A DNA stretch of 64,000 bases from Schistocerca nitens. Its lineage: Eukaryota; Arthropoda; Insecta; Orthoptera; Acrididae. The notes beneath the pieces are model-generated. The model had not been told where the DNA came from. It did no database searches and worked only from the letters and a program-made list of their open reading frames with translations. Shown piece after piece: positions 35,780 to 45,682 of this stretch. Every line of letters begins with the position of its first letter. Positions within the stretch are counted from its first letter, which is position 1. Both the position numbers and the translations under genes were made by a program. The DNA is taken from assembly GCF_023898315.1 (NCBI RefSeq), contig NC_064622.1:166490178-166554177 (forward strand), read 5' to 3'.

Positions 35780-36189
35780 GAATAAAATGAAGTGTAATAA
35801 ATGTAGCATCTGTGGTCTAGTGCTGTCAGTGATCCAAGGGAGAGTGTCACAGAGATACTGAAGGAACTGAACTGGAAAACTCCTGAGGATAAGATGTAAA
35901 CTTTCCTGAGAAAGTCAGTTAACAGAGTTTCAAAGACTGGCTTTAAATGATGACTCTAGGAATAAACTACAACCCCATATGTATCACTCACATACTGATC
36001 GTCAGAATACGATTACCATAACCACTGCAAGCAAACATGCATTTAAACAATAATTCTTCCGGCACTGCAGATGTGAACTGAACAGGAAGAAACCCGAACA
36101 ACTGGTACAATGGGACAAATCCACTGCCATGCACCCCTGCATAGATGTACATAGCGATACACTGTGCACCAATGCCCTACCTAATCAGC
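35780..36189 (+). mobile_element. LINE 3' fragment, same family as 3465-4190
   Basis: The plus strand gives EILKELNWKTPEDK and TPYVSLTYVNRQNTITIT-like readings of a LINE C-terminus. Its reverse complement matches 3540-3830 over most of its length (for example TGTGAGTGATACATATGGGG). It is 5'-truncated, with several stops. It adjoins the Penelope-like fragment at 36190. Confidence 0.55.
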
Positions 36190-36473
36190 AACTACTCTGG
36201 TTTTGCTGGTGGCCCAGTCTCTGATGCGATAAGATAAGTCTGTGTCAGGACTGGAATAGGAAGTGCTGGGGAGGTGGACTGAGCAGATCTTGCACCTTGG
36301 TATTCAAGAGGAACATGATCCCCATGGGATTGGAAGTGGCGTACAGGTGGGCTAGGATGTTGTGGAGGTTGGGCGGGTGACAATACCACTCTAGGAGAGG
36401 TAGACTGTCTCTCATTTCAGGGCATGATGATAGATAAACCCCTAATGAACGATGTGATACAGTTATTCTAGGC
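36190..36473 (-). mobile_element. Penelope-like element B, 3' portion
   Basis: The minus strand reads through CATCATGCCCTGAAATGAGA, then CAACCTCCACAACATCCTAG, then CAGCACTTCCTATTCCAGTC. This is the stretch between reverse transcriptase and GIY-YIG domain in the Schistocerca Penelope-like family as I remember it. It stops at about 36473, at the 3' end of LINE copy 3. The sequence expected next upstream appears at 42803, so the two pieces are halves of one element. Confidence 0.65.
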
Positions 36474-39400
36474 CGAGGTGGTTGGTTGGTTTAAAGGAGG
36501 GTGGGAAGAGACCAAACTGTGTGGTCATCAGTCCCTTGTTCCCGGTACAATAATTACACAAGGGAAAGAAGAAGCGAGACGAGACATACTGTACAAGAAC
36601 AGGCAGAATGACAACCAACAATACTATGGACAAAAGAGGAAAAGAAAACCGCAGATAGAAGCAAGAAAAAGGTAGAAGGGATAAAAACAAGAGAGCAGAT
36701 GACCGCAGCTGGCCGACCACGAGAATAAAAAGGAGAAGCCAGGCACTCTGTGACACATTAACACATCCAGCCTAAAAGCATTAGAGTGGAGAACACAAAG
36801 GGACACAGGACATGCACTAAGACAAATAGAATGATAAAACCCACAGTCACGTATAAAACATAAAACTAAATTGGCCGATGAGGCGTTGTCAGCTAAAATT
36901 AATGGCAATGAGTCCGGCAACTGAAGAGTCCTTCGCAGGGCAGCCAAAGAAGGACACATCACCAATATATGGGCCACTGTCAGCTGGGCGCCGCACCGTC
37001 ACTGAGGTGGGTCATCACGGCGCAGGAGGTAGCCGTGTGTCACCAAAACATGAACAATGCGGAGCTTCCTTAATGAAATGCAGTTTGTTGTGTGTACTGA
37101 GGTTATGCCATTCCATCTCCCAAAGCCACAAAACCTTGTGGCATAGTACTGAGCACAGGTCAGCCTGCAGAGAAGCCCATCTCCAGAAGCAGTTTCCGAG
37201 TAGCCTGTTTGGCCAGCCTGTCGGCAAGTTCGTTGCCTGGGATTCTGATGTGACCTGGGGTCCAGACAAACACCACTGAACGACTGGACCGTTCCAGGGC
37301 GTAGATGGACTCCTGGATGGTCACTACCAAAGAATAACGAGGGTAGCACTGGTTGATAGCTTGTAGGCTGCCCAAGGAGTCAGTACACAGAAGAAATGAC
37401 CCCCGAGGGCATGAACGATTGTGTTCAAGAGCTCGAGACAGCCACCAGCTTGGCAGTGAAAACATTGCAGTCATAGGGCAAGAAGTGCTGTTTAGTATGT
37501 CCTCCACGGACATACGCGAAGCCGACGTGATCATCAGCCATCGAGCCGTTGGTGCAAACCACTTCATGACCTCCGTATATGTCAACAAACGAGAGGAAGT
37601 GCCAGCAGAGAGCCACAGCGTTATGCGAGTCCTTAGGGCCATCTGAAAGGTCCAGGCGAATCCGCAGCCTATGTGTACACCAAAGAGGTGTACATGAATG
37701 GACCTCAAGTATAGGTGGTAAAGGCAAAGACTACAGTTCGGAAAGAAGGAATCTGTCACGAACGGCAATTGGAAGCCCTGACCTGGGACACCAAAGTGGG
37801 AGATGAACCGCTGTGGGTGGGAAATGGAGACGGCAATTCGGATGTGCAGGAGAACTACAATGTTTGCTACATAACTGGCTAGCAGTTGAGCACGCCTAAC
37901 CTGCAATGGAGGGACTTCGGCCTCCACCGGGATACTGGTCACTGAACTCGTCCTAAAAGCTCCTTTTTAGCTAGGCAAACACCACAGTGATGCATTGGGT
38001 CCTGTAAACGTAACTATGAGGGCGCCGAACCAGTAACCTGACTCCCATAGTCAAGGTGGGATTGAATAAGGGCTCTGTAGAGCTGCAGCAGCGTTGAGCG
38101 ATCTACACCCCAGTTGGTGTTGCTCAGGCGGCAGAGGGCATTGAGGTGCTGCAAACACTTCCGCTTAAGCTGATGAAAGTGAGGAAGCCAAGTCAATCCG
38201 GCGTCGAAAACCAGTCCTAAGAATCACTATGTCTCCACTACAGTGAGTGGATCATCATTAAGGTAAAGCTCTGGCTCTGGATGAATGGTACGATGCTGAC
38301 AGAAGTGCATAACACATGACTTTGCGACCGAAAACTGGAAACTGTGGGCTACATCCCATGACTGCACTTTATAGATGGACCCCTGTAGGTGCCGCTCAGC
38401 AACACTAGTACTGGTGGAGCAGTATGAAATACAGAAGTCGTCTGCATACACAGAAGGTGAGACAGACGGCCCTACAGCTGCTGCTACACCACTAATGGCC
38501 ACAAATAAGAGAGGCACTCAATACAGAACCCTGCGGGACCCCATTCTCCTGGATATGGGGGGGATCTATGGGAGGCACCAACTTGGACACAGAAAGCACG
38601 AAGCGACAGGAAATTCTAGATAAAAATCGGGAGCAGGCCTCAGATATGCCACTTGTATAATGTGGCAAGGATATGTCGCCAGGTCCTGTCACTTGCTTTT
38701 CATAAATCATGAAATACGGCAACCAGATGCTGGCATCGAATTGGCTGTTCGGATGGCAGACTCTACGGACACAAGGTTATCAGTGGTGGAGTGACCCTGA
38801 TGGAAGCCAGTAGGTCACATGACTCCAGGACCCGACACAACACAACCGCTGACACACCATACATTCCAGCAGCTTACAAAGAATGTTGGTGAGGTTCATA
38901 GGCCAATAGCTATCCACATCAAGTGGGTTCTTACCGGGTTTCGAGCACTGGAATGATGGTGCTCTCCCACCATTGTGATGGAAAGATGCCATCGCACCTG
39001 ATCCACTTTAAAATGACGAGGGCATGTCACTTTTAGTCAGATGAGAGATATTTAATCATCTGACTGGATCCGATCTTGTTCATGAGGTGCATCGAGGCAA
39101 CGTGCAAGGGCACTGCAGATCTCCCACTCTGTAAATGGGGCGTTATAGGATTCACTGTGGCGTGTAGTAAATGAGAGGACTTTCCTTCCCAGCTGCCATC
39201 TGAGAGTGCGAAAGGCTGGGGGTAATTCTCTGATGCAGAGGCTCGAGCATAGTGCTCGGCAACCGCAATTGCGTCAGTAGATAACATGCTGTTTATGTTA
39301 ACACCTGTTGGGATCTGGTACCCAAACACGTTTGATCGTTGCTTAGACTTGAGAAGGTGACTTATGGCACCCAATGGTCTGGTGTTGGCAGAGCTGATGG

Positions 39401-40892
39401 GGCTAGAACTGTTGTAGCAGGGGCGTAAGATGTTCTCATACATACATACATACATGTGTTCAAATTTCCTCTTAGCTCCAGTGTAGGTCAGTCGGTCAAA
39501 TGCGTTGAACTCCATGATTTTTCTTTCTTTCTGGAGATTCCTGCAGTCAGGCGAGCAAGGCGAATGGTGCTCTCCGCAGTTGACACATACGGGAGGCGAG
39601 GCACATGGAGTATTGCGATGTGACGGACGTCTGCAATCTCGACATGTGATGGCGAACGTACAGCGGGTGGTTGAACTTTCAGCATTTAAAGCACCGCATT
39701 GGGAGAGGGGTATACAGCTTTACATCACAGCGGTAGACCATCACCATGACCTTGGGTCGAAATGTCGAAAACCAAGATGAAGGCACAGGTGGCATCCTGA
39801 TTATCCCTCTGATCCCAGTGGACACGGCGAACGAAATGTACACCATGCTGCTCTAAATTGGCTCACGGCTCATCGTCAGACTGCAAAAAGAAATCCCTGT
39901 GAACTATTATTGCCTGGATCATATTTAAGCTCTTATGAGTGTCATGGTTACAGAAACATCCCCCAGTTTGTCACGAGCAGGTAACACCCGTGACTGGGCA
40001 GAAGATGCTGTTTTGATCAAAACTGACCCAGATCTCATTTTGAACAAGGCCCCCACCTTCCCAAACTTGTCTCTAAATGCTCAACAAAAAACTGAGGCTT
40101 CATTGCATTGGAAGATTCCCCATCGCTCTCTAACATACAAGGTACTGGGGCAAGTAAGAGCCACTGCCATCCTTAACCTGACACTCCTCCCATGGTATGG
40201 CCAGGGAGGGAAACAATTTGGGGTCATACTTCTGTGGGTTGCATTGAGCCTGTGAACGCTTAAGAGACTGCTGGTGTTTGACCACCAGCAAGAGACAATG
40301 TACTACACTTCATTGTGTGTCATCCGCTGAGTGGCCCTCCCCATGGGTGCTGCCCAGCCGCAGCAAAGGCCACCAGTCAGGATAGCCAATGCCCCAGAGC
40401 AACGGGTATCTACTCCTGAGCATACTTGGGGCATTAATGGCGCAGGCATCAGCAGTGATCCCTGTGTGGTCAGGGGGCTACAACCAACAGGGTACATGGT
40501 GGCCCCACCACAATGGACTGGTTACCATGCTGGATATCAGTTGCAACCCAGCAAACAAGTCCATTATCTTTGTCAGCGTAGAAAATTATACTGCGCTGTT
40601 GATGGAAAAATACACACCCAGGAAGGTGACCTCACCCAACAGTTGGAGAATGAGCAAAAGTGCACATCCATGCCGACGAAGGATGCGATATTTCTCAGCG
40701 CATGATGGACACGATGCACCATGTAAGGCACCCTTCTCCAATTCGCTTGTACTTCAGGAAAATTTTGAAAAATGGAAGTCAAACTCTACCAGGGACCATC
40801 ACAAAGCCCGAAACATGTGAGACTCCTTTTAGCCACATCTTACGACAGGCAGGAATACCTCGGGCCTATTCTAACCACCGGACTCGCAGGAG
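36474..40892 (-). mobile_element. I-clade LINE, copy 3 (older subfamily, internally deleted)
   Basis: The 3' end is at about 36474 (GGTTGGTTGGTTTAAAGG) and the 5' end at about 40892. It is of the same subfamily as copy 1, about 85 percent alike by eye. RNase H traces are at 37160-37942 (CTDSLGSLQAINQCY, then GHIRIPGNELADRLAKQA). The reverse transcriptase palm is at 38227-38517 (SVYADDFCISYCS). ORF1 knuckle traces are at 39500-39700 and the ORF1 start at about 40313. The endonuclease and the C-terminal half of ORF1 are missing: at about 39400-39450 ORF1 sequence (YTGAKRKFEH) passes directly into the pre-RT region through a CATA repeat. There are many frameshifts. Confidence 0.85.
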
Positions 40893-40893
40893 G

Positions 40894-41238
40894 TGCTCAC
40901 ACTGTACTATGTCTGATTTAGTGGTATAATACTTTTTCTGGTTCTGAGTAAGAAACGAGCCATGATTTGTACAAAGCCAACTGACTTATATAGAAGACCC
41001 AATTAAAATATTGATATATTTCACATCTTAGCAAGTGCTGACATACTCCGATCATCAAGTCTGTAGGAAGTAACCCCAATTAATTAAATGCTCAAGGGAA
41101 AGTAAAAGATATAAAATTTGAATTTTACATGGTTCCCGCTAGATAGCAGTAGTGTGCGCCCACTCCAGTTCTATAAAATGGTGTCAAGACAACAGAAAGA
41201 GTTTTGTGTTCTACATTTTGCACAGTGCAGGTCAGTAG
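40894..41238. repeat. Flank F2, paralogous to 33070-33526
   Basis: Same sequence as F1, beginning TGCTCACACTGTACTATGTC, again immediately outside the 5' end of an I-clade LINE. About 120 bases present in F1 are deleted near 41117. Similarity ends at 41238 (CAGTAG), where the RTE-like LINE begins. Confidence 0.8.
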
Positions 41239-42770
41239 GATGGACCACAGGTTTTAACACCAGAACCTACACTGGGGGAAGTGATGCAAGCCATTAAGAC
41301 GTTAAATAAAGAATAAGGCACCTGGAGACAATCAGATCCAGGCCAAACTTCTCAAGTACAGTGGGGAAACGCTGTGGAAAACAATTGATAAAATAATACT
41401 GAATATCTGGCAAGAGGACAGCATGCCAAAGGAGTGGAAAACAGCTATAATGTGCCCCTTACATAAAAAAGGAGATAAATTAAACTTCCAGAACTATCGA
41501 GGAATCTCCCTACTAAATACTACACAAAGTTTTCTCCAAGATTCTAACCAGCAGGCTTACTCCATATGTGGAACAGATAGTTGGAGAATATGAGAGTGGC
41601 TTTAGAAGAAAGAGGTCAAGAACTGTCCAGATATTGACACTGTATATACTACTTGAAAAAATAACATACACCAGCTTTATATCTACTTTAAACAAGCCTA
41701 TGATAGCATCTCAAGAGTGGCATTGAAGAATGTAATGGAAGAGGCTGGAATACCTAAGAAGCTCATTAAGCTTTCCATGATGACTCTCAGCGAAACCAAA
41801 TGTAAAGTAAAAATACAGGGCGAAATCAACAGAGAAGTGGAAATGAAGAAGGGACTTAGACAGGGTGACAATATCTCCTCATTGCTATTCAACCTTTGCC
41901 TAGAAAAAGTCAAGGTCAGACAGAGTTAAATAAAGGAGGAACCTTCTTAAATCTTTCACTACAGTACCTAGCCTATGCTGACTATGTGGCATAACTCACA
42001 CAAAACCTTGCTGTGCTAGGTAAAGCCTATCAACAACTGGAGAAAGGTGCAACGGAACTTGGCCTGACAGTCAACATCGAAAAGACCAAGTATATGGCAA
42101 TAACCAACCAACAAAACCTACCAAATCTCAGGATAGCCGTCAGGGAGTTTGAAAGGGTGAGAGACTTTAAGTACCTTGGGTTGGTTATCACTGAGACAAA
42201 TGACATTGGCAGTGAGGTGAAAGCCAGAACAACAGCAGGTAACAGATGCTACTTTGCCGCATTACCCATGCTTAGGAGTTCGCTTCTATCAGAAAAATCA
42301 AAAATCCTCAATTACAAAACAATTATAAGACCAGTTGTTATGTATGGTGCTGAAACATGGACCATGACTGTAAATGAGGAAAGGATCCTTAGCATATGGA
42401 AGAGAAAGGTGCTACGTAAAATATATGGCCCAGTATACGAGCAAGAAGGTTGGTGCATTCGTACAAATGCAGAACTACAACATCTTGTTGAAGAACCTGA
42501 TATTGTTACTACCATTAAAAAAACTGCAGTGGGCAGGGCGTGTGGCCAGAATGGAAGAAGACAGAGCATGTAAGAGGATTTTTGATGGCAAGGCTGGAGG
42601 CAGACGGTGGAGGGGACGCCCCAGAAAGAGATGAGTGGATTGAGTTGAAGAAGACATAAAAAAGCTGGGTGTCAGAGAATGGAGACGGAAAGTCATGAAT
42701 CAGATAGAATGGCAGGATATTGTGACGCAGGCCAAGGCCCTTCAAGGGCTGTAGAGCCGAGGAGTAAGTA
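41239..42770 (+). mobile_element. RTE-like LINE, 5'-truncated
   Basis: Plus-strand frames give reverse transcriptase blocks: EVMQAIKTLNKE, WKTAIMCPLHKKGDKLNFQN-like then YRGISLLN, FKQAYDSISRVALKNVMEEA, and RQGDNISSLLFNLCLEK. The thumb and connection at 42013-42573 read LGLTVNIEKTKYMAI, FKYLGLVITETNDIG and RPVVMYGAETWTM. The C-terminal RGRPRKR signature at 42630 is followed by the ending QAKALQGL at 42755. A frameshift near 42520 separates the 186-codon frame from the LQWAGRVARMEEDRA tail. The catalytic YADD is altered (YADYVA near 41975). The 3' tail is AAGTAAGTA. Confidence 0.8.
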
Positions 42771-42802
42771 AGTACGACAGGCAGGAATACCTCGGGCCTA
42801 TT

Positions 42803-43215
42803 CGGGTGACAAATGCGGTACTCTTCTGTGACCAGCTCTTGGACTGGTTGTGGGAGAATTGGAGGTGTGTGGAGAATTTGCACAGAAGATGTCTGCAGAC
42901 TAGGTCCAAGAGATAGTGCTTGCCTGTGAACCTTGGTGAGACCTTCAGCGTAATGGGAAAGGGAGTTCTGGTCACTGCAATTATACCATTCCCAGGTGGC
43001 AAGGATATGTAGTAGGGATTTTTGATGAAGGATAGCAGCTGTCAAAATGTAGGTACAGTTTGTGGTTTTAACATGGAAACGCTTGTGGATGGAGCCATCA
43101 GATAGGAAGAGGTCAATGCCTAGGAAGGTGGCATGCTCGGTTCAGGACAGCCAGATGAAGTGGATGGGAGAGAAGGTGTTGATATTGACCAGGAATAGGA
43201 TAGGGAGTCTTGGCC
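42803..43215 (-). mobile_element. Penelope-like element B, 5' portion
   Basis: The minus strand reads HFLGIDLFLSDGSIHKRFHV-like, then LLHILATWEWYNCSDQNSLS, then YAEGLTKVHRQALSLG. This is the end of the reverse transcriptase and the connector of the Penelope-like family. The last bases before 42803 (CACAGAAGAGTACCGCATTT) continue naturally into 36473 and leftwards. The element was therefore split by the LINE cluster at 36474-42802. Decayed. Confidence 0.65.
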
Positions 43216-43228
43216 TGAGCCCAGGTCT

Positions 43229-43880
43229 GGACTCAGGGCCACGATACCCAAGACAGCCTCGCCACTGCCAAACTGTGGCCAAGAGCAAAGCAGACCACCC
43301 TGTGGTACAATTTCGACTTCAATGGCTTCTTCACAACCCGGCCCACCTGGATATTCCCTCCTCAACCACCAGGTTTTCTAAAATGCACAGATGGGAATCA
43401 TCCTTACAACACTTCCTCCACACCCAAAATTATCCCCGCTCAACCTACAGTAATCTACTATCCCCACACCCTCCACCCAACAGTTTCCATGCTTTGCCCT
43501 TAACTGCTCTTTTTCCACTCCCCAGTCTCCCCCGCACCTCCTGAAGCCCCACCTGGCAGTCTAGTCCCTGCCCGTCCCACCAGACAGCACCCTTCTCTCC
43601 CACCATCCGTATCCTGCCGTCTCTACTCCTCCTCTCACCTTGCCACACTCCAGATCACTATTCACATGACAGTCACATTTAAGTTGGAGCTGCATGTGGT
43701 AGCCATCATGTGTGCATGCTTTCTTGTGTGGGTGTTGTTGATAAGAAGACTTCGGCCAAAATCTATAATGTGTAACAGTCTTTTCATTGTGCTTACCTGC
43801 AAGTCAATGGTCATCTGTATGGTGAATGGCAATCTATCCTTTTCCTAATACTGCTGATATTCCAACCTGGAGTTTCCAAG
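43229..43880 (+). mobile_element. Penelope-like element C, GIY-YIG C-terminus and 3' end
   Basis: The plus strand has RQPRHCQTVAKSKADHPVVQ then MHRWESSLQHFLHTQNYPR. This is the C-terminal part of the GIY-YIG endonuclease domain of the family. A pyrimidine-rich 3' UTR follows and then the family 3' end (AATCTATCCTTTTCCTAATA, then CCAACCTGGAGTTTCCAAGG). It lies head to head with portion B at about 43216-43228, so the two oppositely oriented pieces meet at an inversion junction. Confidence 0.65.
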
Positions 43881-44478
43881 GTTGATTTTTATTTTATTTC
43901 TGAATAGATTATAAATCTGACACCTTCAGAATTTCTGGAATGTCTACGAGAATTTCAAACACTCCAAGTTTCCGTAACTTCAAAATTCAGATTGATTAGG
44001 CAAGTTGAAACAAGGAATACCAGTAGTGACATGGAGCCTAGCCAGAAATATTAATCTAAGGAATGCATACACATCCCTTTGAACAGAAGAAAATTTGATC
44101 CCATTTAGGTATGCAGTTTATAAATATTGTACTCTGCAGTAATTTAGTGTCAACACTGTCGTAAATACCAATGTTCACAATTGTCTTTAAGGATGTATAA
44201 ACTGAACAGTAACCTTGTCATTCTATTGGTCAAAACAAAGAGGTATTATCTTAATATCTCGGTTTTGCCATAAGAACTGCAAAGACCTGTGAAATTAGCT
44301 GTTGCAGCTTCCTTAGACCTAAACCATGCCCACAGCAATTTCTTTTTCAGTCTTTAAACACAGTATTAATTGTTATAAACCACAGTAACAATGAAAACAA
44401 ATTTAAAAAATATTTTTCAAACAACATTGTGGGACAACCAAATAAGAAACAAAATCCCAATTCGAAAGTATCAGATTC
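43881..44478. other. Gene-free stretch
   Basis: No coding signal or recognised repeat up to the mariner TA site. Confidence 0.45.
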
Positions 44479-44480
44479 TA

Positions 44481-45680
44481 TGAGGGACACTACAAAAGAA
44501 ATGCACACTATTTTTGTTAAAATACAGTTTTCATTCTGAATGTGTGAAAGTTTTACAGTGTGTAGATACACCCTTCCCACTCGTTTTCAAACTTAGTTCA
44601 ATCTTGTTCCCGTGAGTGGCGCCACCACGGCATGTCTTCAAGATGGCTGCTACACTTGACGTTCATCAGAAGCAACGTGCTGTCATAGAATTCCTGTGCT
44701 GTGAAAATGAGACAGTGAGAAACACCCACAAGCGGTTGAAAAAGGTGTATGGAGATGCTGCTGTCGATCGCACTACAGTTAGTCGGTGGGCAAGCAGGTT
44801 ACATGATGAAAGCGGGCATGGCAATATTGAGGATTGTCCTTGCAGCGGCAGGCCTCGTACTGCACACGCTCCACACAATGTGCAGAATTAACGAATTGGT
44901 GCTGCTGACAGATGCATCACAGTGAACGAACTGTCGCGCTACGACGGGATAGGGGAAGGAAGTGTTTGCAGAATACTGAAAGTCTTGGTGTTAAAGGTTT
45001 GTGCCAGGTGGGTTCCCAGGATGTTGACAGTGGCTCACAAAGAAACAAGAAAAACGGTATGCAGCGAACTTTTGGAACAGTACGAGAATGGTGGAGATGA
45101 AAAGTTATGTCTACAGTGTTTTTCAATTCCGAAGGACTCTTGCTTGTGGACATCATGCCAAGTGGAACCACCATAAATTCTGATGCACATGTGACGACAC
45201 TGAAGAAACTTCAAGCCCGACTTGAGTTGTGTTCGACCACATCGTCAAAAGCAGGAGGTTTTGCTGTTGCACGACAATACACGGCCACATGTCAGTAAAA
45301 AAACTATGGAAGCGATCACAAAACTCGGATGGACAACACAAACACCGGCCTTACAGTCCTGACCTGGCTCCATGTGACTATCATCTCTTTGGGAAACTGG
45401 GAAGACTATCTTCGTGGAACAAGGTTTGAAGATGATGACTCCCTTGTGCACGCTGCCAAACAGTGGCTCCACAACAGGTTGGTCCAGAATTTTATTAAGC
45501 GCATATACAGGTGCTGATTCCATGATGGTGTAAGGCAGTTGAGAGGGATGGAAATTATGTGGAGAAATGAAAATATTGTTCCTAAAGGATGTATCTACAC
45601 ACTGAAAAACTTTCAAACATGTAGAATAAAAGATTGAGTTTTTTAAAAAAATAGTGTGAATTTTTTTTTAGTAACCCTCG
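44481..45680 (+). mobile_element. mariner-type DNA transposon, internally deleted
   Basis: The left end TGAGGGACACTACAAAAGAA and the reverse complement of the right end, CGAGGGTTACTAAAAAAAAA, are imperfect inverted repeats sharing TTCACACTATTTTT-like subterminal sequence. TA flanks lie at 44479-44480 and 45681-45682. The transposase is on the plus strand. Confidence 0.85.
44643..45600 (+). pseudogene. mariner-type transposase, broken
   Basis: It starts MAATLDVHQKQRAVIEFL at 44643. The first helix-turn-helix ends TTVSRWASRLHDESGHGN and the second has ITVNELSRYDGIGEGSVCRI, followed by CARWVPRMLTVAHKETR. After EQYENGGDE (about 45100) the sequence jumps to VMSTVFFNSEGLLLVDIMPS, so the segment holding the first catalytic Asp (DETW in relatives) is deleted, together with a frame change. 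The second Asp is in LLHDNTRPHVSKKT. The third is in YSPDLAPCDYHLFG, in yet another frame. A stop also follows PHNVQN at about 44888. It cannot be active. Confidence 0.85.
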
Positions 45681-45682
45681 TA

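Larger units (their letters stand above)
40841..42802. repeat. 30 bp exact direct repeat bounding a 1.9 kb segment
   Basis: The 30 bases at 40841-40870 and 42773-42802 are identical; they begin TACGACAGGCAGGAATACCT and end CGGGCCTATT. They are the near-terminal 5' motif of the I-clade LINEs. The bounded segment holds the 5' tip of copy 3, flank F2 and an RTE-like LINE fragment. Confidence 0.85.
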
